From: Catenovulum sediminis
Lineage (GTDB): Bacteria > Pseudomonadota > Gammaproteobacteria > Enterobacterales > Alteromonadaceae
DNA: 64,000 nucleotides
Assembly (NCBI RefSeq): GCF_007289895.1
Contig: NZ_CP041660.1
Span: 2,604,001 to 2,668,000, forward strand
Reading direction: 5' to 3'
Shown here: piece after piece, positions 57,599 to 64,000 of the stretch
Numbering within the stretch: position 1 is the stretch's first letter
Layout of the letters: each line of letters starts with the position of its first letter
Notes under the pieces: model-generated
What the model was told of the DNA's origin: nothing
What the model saw: only the letters and a program-made list of their open reading frames with translations
Database searches by the model: none
Program-made: the position numbers and the translations under genes

Positions 57599-59982
57599 TG
57601 AAGATTGCGCGCAAGTCACTTAAATATGCCATCATAAAACGCCTAATTGTGTTATTTTTGTTGTCTTTAAGCGTAATTGGTTTAACGCTGTTTTATGTAG
57701 AAAAAGATCTGGCAAAAGAAAAACTGCTATCTGATTTAAATGTCATTGGTGAAATTCTTGCAAACCGAACGGTAGCCGCCTTAATCTTTAATGACGTTGC
57801 TGCTGCACAAACCAATTTATCCGCTGCGCAATTTCATCAAAGTATTCAGCATATTTGTTTATATAACAAAGAAAAAGAATTCTTTGCTCAGTATATATAT
57901 GATGACAGGCGGTATAATTGCCCACCCACCCTCGGTGTGATCGATAGCTATCAGCAACATTTTAATGAAAATGGTCTAAACATCATTAAGCCTGTACTGG
58001 ATAATCAGGAAATTATGGGCGCTTTGATGATTCAATCTGATTTGAAGTACGTTCAGTCTACTCAGCAACATGTTTTATTGGTTATCCTTATTGTTATCAG
58101 TATTTCTTTATTGGCGGTTTATGCAATTGCCAATCAATTATTAAAAAGAGTTCTGGCACCGCTGCAACATTTGCATTCAACGGCTCAACATATTACTAAA
58201 AACGTTTTTGCTGACATTCGCGCATATAAATCTAAAGAGGATGAAGTAGGCCAACTGGTTGATGTGTTTAATAACATGTTAGATAGTTTGGCTGACGAGC
58301 ACAAATTATTGCAGTTATCAGAGCAACGGTTGAGATCATTATCCGACCAAGCCCCAATCGGTATCTTTTTGCGTGATGAGCAAGATAGGTATTTATATGT
58401 TAACAACAGTTGGCAGGATATGACTGGCTGTAAGTTACCAATAGATTTTATTGAATATAGCCAAAGAATCGCTTACCCAGACAATTTGCGCGTGTTAGAA
58501 ATGTTTAATGAAAGTCAGTTAAATAAATCGACTTCATCTGTTGAATATAGGTTCACAACACCGCAAGGTAAACGAAAGAATTTTTTGGAAAAAATATCGC
58601 CCGTTACGCTAAATGATGGTCAGTTAACCGGTTATATTGGTTCAGTGCTTGATATTACCGAGTTAAAAGAAGCCCGCTTTGAGCTTGAAAAAATGGCTTA
58701 TCAGGATCCTTTAACCGGTTTGGCTAATCGCCGGTTTTTTAATGAACACTTAAAGTTGGAAATTGCCAATGCGCTAAAACTTAAGCAGCAATTGGCCGTT
58801 TTGATGGTTGATTTAGATAATTTTAAACGTGTGAATGACGCCAAAGGACATGAATTTGGCGATGATTTATTGGTCTCGGTTGCCAATAAACTCAAAAAAG
58901 CGTTAGCTGATGATGATCTCGTTTCACGCATGGGTGGGGATGAGTTTATGATACTGATCCGTGATGTCGCTACTATTTCAAGTTTAGATCTGGTCGTTAA
59001 AAAGCTACTGAGTTCAGTTTTAACCCCACTGGAACATCAAGCATTGTTAGATGTTACAGCATCTATTGGTGTTGCCGTTTATCCTAAAGACGGGGTGAAT
59101 GGTGCTGATTTGATACGCAGTGCCGATATAGCCTTATATAAAGCAAAAGATTTTGGACGCAACCAAGTTGTTTATTTCAGCGACACGTTAGATAAAGAAA
59201 TTAAAGCGAAAGTCCATTTAGAACATAAACTTAGGCAAGCTATTAGTGACGAAGCGCTGACAGTTTACCTACAACCACAATTTGACGCGCAAAAAAATCG
59301 CTTTATTTGGGCTGAAGCCTTAGTTCGCTGGATTGATAAAGATGAAGGATTTATACCGCCAGATAAGTTTATTGGTGTCGCCGAAGAAACCGGCTTGATC
59401 CATGATTTAGGTTTATTGGTTCTTAGACAAGTGTGTCGATATTTGCAGCAACATGGTAAAGCCTTGAGATTAGTGGGTATAGACGGTATTGCGGTTAATT
59501 TGTCATCGCGCCAATTGTTTGCTAAGAATTTTTATTCTAGTGTGATGGAAATGATGGCAAGTTATGCTATTTCTCCACAGCAAATAGAGTTTGAAGTGAC
59601 CGAGTCTTTGTTGATGGAGAACACTGAACAAGCTATCCGTTTAATGCAATTATTCAAAGATCAAGGCTTTCGTTTAGCCATGGATGATTTCGGAACCGGC
59701 TATTCTTCGTTGGCTTACCTAAAACAGTTTCCAATTGATTGTGTGAAAATTGACCGTACCTTCATCAAAGATATTCCACAGGATGAACAAGACAAAGAAA
59801 TCTCCAGTGCGATCATTGCAATGGCGCAAAAGCTTGGTTTAGATATAGTCGCCGAAGGGGTTGAAACAATCGAACAAAGTGAATTTCTACAGGCGCAGGG
59901 ATGTCGTGTAATGCAAGGATACTATTACGCTAAACCTATGCCTATAGAACAAACTTTTAATCTAACTGCAGACTTTTCCTAA
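57595..59982 (+). CDS. Membrane PAS-GGDEF-EAL c-di-GMP signalling protein (YfiN-like sensor)
   Basis: A 795-residue inner-membrane protein. Two helices (about 13-33 and 158-178) flank a periplasmic CHASE8-like sensor (residues about 35-155). A HAMP linker (about 180-235) and a PAS domain (about 245-360) follow. A GGDEF domain has intact G447-G-D-E-F451, and an EAL domain has intact E574-A-L576 and DDFGTGYSSL. No RxxD inhibitory site precedes GGDEF. The protein could make or break c-di-GMP. It overlaps the YfiR-like gene, which points to periplasmic control. The 3' end overlaps convergent ald by 26 bases. Confidence 0.93.
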   Translation: MMKIARKSLKYAIIKRLIVLFLLSLSVIGLTLFYVEKDLAKEKLLSDLNVIGEILANRTVAALIFNDVAAAQTNLSAAQFHQSIQHICLYNKEKEFFAQYIYDDRRYNCPPTLGVIDSYQQHFNENGLNIIKPVLDNQEIMGALMIQSDLKYVQSTQQHVLLVILIVISISLLAVYAIANQLLKRVLAPLQHLHSTAQHITKNVFADIRAYKSKEDEVGQLVDVFNNMLDSLADEHKLLQLSEQRLRSLSDQAPIGIFLRDEQDRYLYVNNSWQDMTGCKLPIDFIEYSQRIAYPDNLRVLEMFNESQLNKSTSSVEYRFTTPQGKRKNFLEKISPVTLNDGQLTGYIGSVLDITELKEARFELEKMAYQDPLTGLANRRFFNEHLKLEIANALKLKQQLAVLMVDLDNFKRVNDAKGHEFGDDLLVSVANKLKKALADDDLVSRMGGDEFMILIRDVATISSLDLVVKKLLSSVLTPLEHQALLDVTASIGVAVYPKDGVNGADLIRSADIALYKAKDFGRNQVVYFSDTLDKEIKAKVHLEHKLRQAISDEALTVYLQPQFDAQKNRFIWAEALVRWIDKDEGFIPPDKFIGVAEETGLIHDLGLLVLRQVCRYLQQHGKALRLVGIDGIAVNLSSRQLFAKNFYSSVMEMMASYAISPQQIEFEVTESLLMENTEQAIRLMQLFKDQGFRLAMDDFGTGYSSLAYLKQFPIDCVKIDRTFIKDIPQDEQDKEISSAIIAMAQKLGLDIVAEGVETIEQSEFLQAQGCRVMQGYYYAKPMPIEQTFNLTADFS

Positions 59983-61039
59983 CTTGCGGATGACAAATGT
60001 CTCCTTTATAAATATTTAATCCGGCTCGCAATGGCGCTGAGATTTCTAAAGCTTGCTCAATACCACTGTCAGCCAACTCGGTCACATAGGGCAAAGTCGC
60101 ACTGTTTAATGCCTGAGTTGCTGTTAGGGGTACAGCGCCCGGCATATTGGTCACACAGTAGTGAATAACGCCGTCTAACTGATAAATTGGCGCTGTATGT
60201 GTGGTCGGTTTAGATGTTGCGAAGCATCCGCCTTGGTCAATGGCCACATCCACCATCACAGCACCGGCTTTCATTTTTTTTAACCATTCTTTAGGAATTA
60301 ATTTAGGCGCACTGGCACCTGGGATTAATACGGCACCAATTACTAAATCGGCGTTTAATACATATTTTTTTAAGGTCGCAGGCGTTGAATAAATACAATT
60401 GATTTGATTTTGATACAAGGTTTGTAACATTCTAAGTTTATGTAAATCGGTATCCAGCACAGTGATGCTGGCCTGTGCACCAACAGCCATGGCAACGGCT
60501 TGTTGCCCAACAGAGCCGGCCCCGATGACAACGACTTGAGCTGGTTCAACTCCGGCTAAACCACCCAATAGTTTTCCCATTCCACCTTGTGCTTTTTCTA
60601 AACAATGCGCGCCGACTTGAATCGACAGTCGCCCGGCAATTTCAGACATTGGCTGGAGTAAAGGCAAAAAGCCATTATCAGTCACTGTTTCGTATGCAAT
60701 GCAAGTTACCCCTGATTTAGCGAGTGCTAGACTCAGCGCTTTATCTGCGGCTAAGTGCAAGTATGTAAACAAACAATGTTGTGGTTGGTACAAGGCGATT
60801 TCTTCTGGCAAGGGCTCTTTAACTTTGACAATGAGCTCAGCATATTTAAATAATTCTGATTTTTTTGTGACACGTGCCCCTGCATGTAAATAATCTTGGT
60901 CTTGATATTGAATGCCTGCACCTGCATCATGTTCAACCCAGACCTGATGACCTCTATTAACTAGATGGTTGACACTTTCAGGGGTGAGAGAAACTCTATA
61001 TTCATGGTTTTTAATTTCTTTGGGAACCGCTATCTGCAT
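59957..61039 (-). CDS. ald: Alanine dehydrogenase
   Basis: A 360-residue NAD-dependent enzyme that interconverts L-alanine and pyruvate plus ammonia. The N-terminal MQIAVPKEIKNHEYRVSLTP, the substrate-binding lysine and histidine (VKVKEPLPEE; LFTYLHLAADK), the NAD motif VVVIGAGSVGQQAVAMA and the C-terminal VTNMPGAVPLTATQAL are all present. It is slightly shorter than the usual 370 residues. It is divergent from ftsK, occupying the place where lrp lies in E. coli; no regulator gene is visible here. Confidence 0.95.
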   Translation of the reverse strand: MQIAVPKEIKNHEYRVSLTPESVNHLVNRGHQVWVEHDAGAGIQYQDQDYLHAGARVTKKSELFKYAELIVKVKEPLPEEIALYQPQHCLFTYLHLAADKALSLALAKSGVTCIAYETVTDNGFLPLLQPMSEIAGRLSIQVGAHCLEKAQGGMGKLLGGLAGVEPAQVVVIGAGSVGQQAVAMAVGAQASITVLDTDLHKLRMLQTLYQNQINCIYSTPATLKKYVLNADLVIGAVLIPGASAPKLIPKEWLKKMKAGAVMVDVAIDQGGCFATSKPTTHTAPIYQLDGVIHYCVTNMPGAVPLTATQALNSATLPYVTELADSGIEQALEISAPLRAGLNIYKGDICHPQVRKSLQLD

Positions 61040-61122
61040 AACTTTGATGACTCATATGATCCACAAACATGTATTGAGTATAGTCAAATTCATTATTTTG
61101 CAGCTGTATGTTTAATTCAAAG

Positions 61123-61152
61123 TTGGGATTTATTGTCGAACAGGTTTAGAAT
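61123..61152 (+). promoter_or_regulatory. Candidate promoter of ftsK
   Basis: TTGGGA (61123-61128) and TAGAAT (61147-61152) with an 18-base spacer lie 28 bp before the ftsK start. Confidence 0.4.
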
Positions 61153-61179
61153 ACGGGCCTTAGGGGAAAACGAGAGTTT

Positions 61180-63897
61180 ATGGTTGTTTTGAGCGAATCA
61201 GCAGAATCAAAGTCACTAACGGGAATACAGCGTCTTCTGGAAGTCGGTTTAATTACATTTGCCGGCGGTGCACTTTTTATCTTACTGGCGTTGGTATCTT
61301 TTGACCCGCTGGATCCGAGTTGGAGTCAATCAGGTTATCAGGTACCTATCCGTAACATGGCTGGCGCTGCGGGCGCATGGTTATCTGACTTGCTGCTTTT
61401 CTTTTTTGGTGCTGTGGCTTATCTTGTGCCTTTTGCGGTAGCTTTTATAGGCTGGGCTTTATTTCAAAAGCGACCTAATTTTTTTGAAATTGATTTTTTA
61501 GCGCTAGGGCTTCGCATTATCGGTTTGTTTTTACTGCTGATTGCGACAACGTCATTATCAAGTATGAACTTCAGTGACCTGTTTGTTTATTCCTCAGGTG
61601 GTCTGCTCGGCGATGTTGTTAGCCAATCTTTGATTCCTTATTTTAACTTCATTGGTACTACCTTACTTTTGCTGTGTTTCTTCTGTACTGGCATTACACT
61701 CTTATTTGGTATTTCATGGCTATATATCATTGATAAAACAGGTGAAAGTGTGATTGGCGTCAGTTTGTTTGTATGGCGTCAAATCAATCGTCTTTGCAAT
61801 AAACTAAAAGATAAAGACGATGTAAAAGCGTCGTCAGTTGACAGTGCAGTTACAGGCAAAGATAAGAACAAGGTTGATGCAACAACTCAATCCAATACAC
61901 CAGTGGTTGAAGCTCAATCGGATATAAAGGATAGCGAACAAGCGACGAGTAAAATGCCTTCTTTATCAGCTTTATTTGGAAGTAAAGATGAGGCGGATGT
62001 CCAAACTCAAAAGTCGTCCGACACGTTAACGCCGCTTACCAAGCCTGCATCAACTGCTGCGGCACAAACCGCAACTCAAGCGTCCGAACAAATGGCGAGC
62101 CACACGGGTGTTGCGCCGGCTGAAGAACCTGCTTTGCATGACGCTAGCGATATGGACGATGTTGTCGAGACGGAAACTCGTAAAGAGCCGGTTCTTGGCG
62201 ACTTGGCTGAGGTTGACGATGATGACATGCAAACCATGTTACCTTTGGGGGAGAACTGCGACGTCGAACCTGAAAAAATGGCCAAAAAATCAGCACCCAA
62301 CAAAGCTCATATTCGTGTTTCATCATCGCAAACTCAATTCAGTGAGTTTTTAGCTCAGCAAGAAGCAGCCGATGCTGAAAAAGCCTCGGTAGAGATGACG
62401 CCATTACCTTCGTTTGAATTATTAGACAGGCCAGATAAAAAAGAGAATCCGATCACTCAGGAAGAAATGGATCAGGTTGCCGCCTTGGTTGAAGCAAAAT
62501 TGGCTGATTTTGGCGTAGATGCAAAAGTTGTTGGTATGTATCCTGGGCCAGTCATTACCCGCTTGGAGCTCGATTTAGCACCGGGTGTAAAAGTATCTAA
62601 AATCACTAACTTATCGAAAGATATTGCACGTTCTTTATCTGCTGTCAGTGTGCGGGTAGTAGAGGTGATACCGGGAAAATCTTTTGTTGGTTTGGAGCTG
62701 CCGAATAAACACCGTGAAGTCGTTAAATTAAGTGAGGTGATTTCGGGCAGTGAGTTCGCAGATGCTAAATCTCCATTGACTATGGTGTTAGGTCAAGATA
62801 TCGCCGGTAAGCCTGTGGTGGTCGATCTGGCCCGTATGCCACACTTACTCGTTGCCGGTACGACGGGGTCTGGTAAATCAGTTGGTGTTAATGTCATGAT
62901 TCTGAGCCTGTTGTATAAATCAACGCCAGAAGAAGTCCGTTTAATCATGATTGACCCTAAAATGTTAGAGCTTTCGGTGTATGAGGGGATACCTCACTTA
63001 TTGTGTGAAGTGGTAACCGATATGAAAGAGGCCTCCAATGCACTGCGTTGGTGTGTTGGAGAGATGGAACGACGCTACAAATTGATGTCTGCTATGGGGG
63101 TGCGTAATGTCAAAGGCTTTAATACAAAAGTCAGTGAGGCGATTGAACGCGGAGAACCTTTAAAAGACCCACTGTGGAAACCCGGAGACAGCATGGATGA
63201 AGAAGCACCTGAATTAGAAAAGCTGCCCAGTATTGTTGTTGTGATAGACGAATTCGCCGACATGATGATGATTGTCGGTAAAAAAGTCGAAGAGCTGATT
63301 GCACGTATTGCGCAAAAAGCCCGAGCGGCCGGCATTCACTTAATTTTAGCCACTCAGCGCCCTTCAGTTGATGTTATTACCGGTTTGATTAAAGCGAATA
63401 TTCCAACGCGTATCGCTTTTCAGGTTTCCTCTAAAATTGACTCTCGTACTATTTTAGATCAACAAGGCGCTGAGACCTTATTGGGGATGGGTGATATGTT
63501 ATACTTGCCCGCCGGTAAAGGGGTGCCGACACGCGTACATGGGGCCTTTGTTGACGATCATGAAGTACATGCGGTTGTTGCCGATTGGCAAGCAAGAGGC
63601 ACACCGGTTTATATTGATGACATATTAAATGGTGATAGCTCTGAAGATGTTTTATTGCCAGGCGAGCAAGCTGAAGCCGCTGCAGATGAAGAATCTGATG
63701 CACTGTATGATGAAGCGGTCGCATTTGTGACAGAAACACGTAAAGTTTCAGTGTCCAGCGTTCAGCGCAAATTTAGAATTGGTTATAACCGAGCGGCACG
63801 CATTGTGGAACAAATGGAAGCAACGGGTGTCGTATCTAGCGCAGGTCACAACGGTGCCCGCGAAGTATTGGCCCCACCTCCACCTAGAATGGATTAA
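61180..63897 (+). CDS. ftsK: DNA translocase FtsK
   Basis: A 905-residue septal DNA pump that clears chromosomes from the division site and activates XerCD at dif. Four to five N-terminal membrane helices (about 20-190) are followed by an acidic, Thr/Ala-rich linker (about 205-405). The RecA-like motor has Walker [11 protein letters not shown] near residue 560, [15 protein letters not shown] and Walker [13 protein letters not shown]. The C-terminal gamma winged-helix domain (about 835-895, [20 protein letters not shown]) reads KOPS sites. The linker is short compared with E. coli FtsK (1329 residues), as in many relatives. lolA starts three bases after the stop codon. Confidence 0.97.
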   Translation: MVVLSESAESKSLTGIQRLLEVGLITFAGGALFILLALVSFDPLDPSWSQSGYQVPIRNMAGAAGAWLSDLLLFFFGAVAYLVPFAVAFIGWALFQKRPNFFEIDFLALGLRIIGLFLLLIATTSLSSMNFSDLFVYSSGGLLGDVVSQSLIPYFNFIGTTLLLLCFFCTGITLLFGISWLYIIDKTGESVIGVSLFVWRQINRLCNKLKDKDDVKASSVDSAVTGKDKNKVDATTQSNTPVVEAQSDIKDSEQATSKMPSLSALFGSKDEADVQTQKSSDTLTPLTKPASTAAAQTATQASEQMASHTGVAPAEEPALHDASDMDDVVETETRKEPVLGDLAEVDDDDMQTMLPLGENCDVEPEKMAKKSAPNKAHIRVSSSQTQFSEFLAQQEAADAEKASVEMTPLPSFELLDRPDKKENPITQEEMDQVAALVEAKLADFGVDAKVVGMYPGPVITRLELDLAPGVKVSKITNLSKDIARSLSAVSVRVVEVIPGKSFVGLELPNKHREVVKLSEVISGSEFADAKSPLTMVLGQDIAGKPVVVDLARMPHLLVAGTTGSGKSVGVNVMILSLLYKSTPEEVRLIMIDPKMLELSVYEGIPHLLCEVVTDMKEASNALRWCVGEMERRYKLMSAMGVRNVKGFNTKVSEAIERGEPLKDPLWKPGDSMDEEAPELEKLPSIVVVIDEFADMMMIVGKKVEELIARIAQKARAAGIHLILATQRPSVDVITGLIKANIPTRIAFQVSSKIDSRTILDQQGAETLLGMGDMLYLPAGKGVPTRVHGAFVDDHEVHAVVADWQARGTPVYIDDILNGDSSEDVLLPGEQAEAAADEESDALYDEAVAFVTETRKVSVSSVQRKFRIGYNRAARIVEQMEATGVVSSAGHNGAREVLAPPPPRMD

Positions 63898-63899
63898 GT

Positions 63900-64000
63900 A
63901 TGAAAAAAATTGTAAGTAGTTTAGTTTTATTAATTTTGTCGTTCGCTGTATCAGCTGAACAAACAGTCAGTCAGCAATTAAAAGAAAAATTATCCGAAAT
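63900..64000 (+). CDS. lolA: Outer-membrane lipoprotein carrier LolA, 5' end (cut by window edge)
   Basis: The first 33 codons read MKKIVSSLVLLILSFAVSAE and then a charged start, QTVSQQLKEKLSE. This is a signal peptide plus the beginning of a periplasmic protein. LolA carries lipoproteins from LolCDE to LolB. The call rests mainly on position: ftsK-lolA is a conserved gene pair, and the mature N-terminus fits. The gene continues beyond the window. Confidence 0.75.
   Translation, partial: MKKIVSSLVLLILSFAVSAEQTVSQQLKEKLSE

Overview
The window is a gammaproteobacterial chromosome segment of about 40% GC or slightly more, by eye. It most resembles a marine Alteromonadales member; a relative of Catenovulum, Agarivorans or Paraglaciecola is plausible but is inference. 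The reasons are the E. coli-like gene order around nusA-infB and greA-ftsH, the AST arginine pathway, the split PqiA genes and a secreted GH16/CBM6 polysaccharide hydrolase.

Layout. (1) 1-1635: 5' part of mfd on the minus strand. (2) 1.9-7.1 kb: arginine succinyltransferase genes astC-astA-astD, a small unknown gene and a DUF1338 metalloenzyme; astB and astE are absent here. (3) 7.1-14.1 kb, all minus: a Kef-type antiporter, a frameshifted sodium:solute symporter with its small DUF4212 partner, tcdA and a secreted GH16 glucanase with two CBM6 domains. A 52/53-bp palindromic element occurs at both borders. (4) 14.3-24.2 kb, minus: an ABC transporter, two DUF1989 proteins, a biotin-dependent carboxylase and allophanate hydrolase. 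The leader carries a clear guanidine-I (ykkC) riboswitch, so this is best read as guanidine rather than urea assimilation. Upstream are a near-consensus sigma-54 promoter and an NtrC-like site. (5) 24.2-30.8 kb: flavin reductase-like gene, dapB, a possible arginine-rich leader peptide plus terminator, carAB and greA. (6) 30.8-46.4 kb: conserved housekeeping core yhbY, rlmE, ftsH, folP, glmM, tpiA, secG, tRNA-Leu(GAG), tRNA-fMet, rimP, nusA, infB, rbfA, truB, rpsO, pnp. (7) 46.5-50.5 kb: nlpI, an overlapping gene for a putative membrane-anchored HExxH metalloprotease, a ComEA-like protein and an unknown lipoprotein. (8) 50.5-51.0 kb: non-coding DNA with REP-like hairpins and 15 perfect copies of a 7-bp unit. 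(9) 51.0-60.0 kb: a frameshifted EAL-HDOD signalling gene, a patatin phospholipase overlapping a pqiA-pqiA-pqiB-pqiC lipid-transport cluster, and a YfiR-like/GGDEF-EAL pair. (10) 60.0-64.0 kb: ald (minus), ftsK, and the start of lolA.

The most interesting signals are regulatory or structural: the sigma-54/NtrC/riboswitch control region of the guanidine operon, the carAB leader, the repeated palindrome that supplies stop codons to two convergent genes, the heptamer array, and the metalloprotease gene coupled to nlpI. Two genes each lack one G in a poly-G tract. This may be an assembly error, although one site is also a textbook -1 slippery heptamer. No insertion sequence, phage, CRISPR array or defence island was seen.
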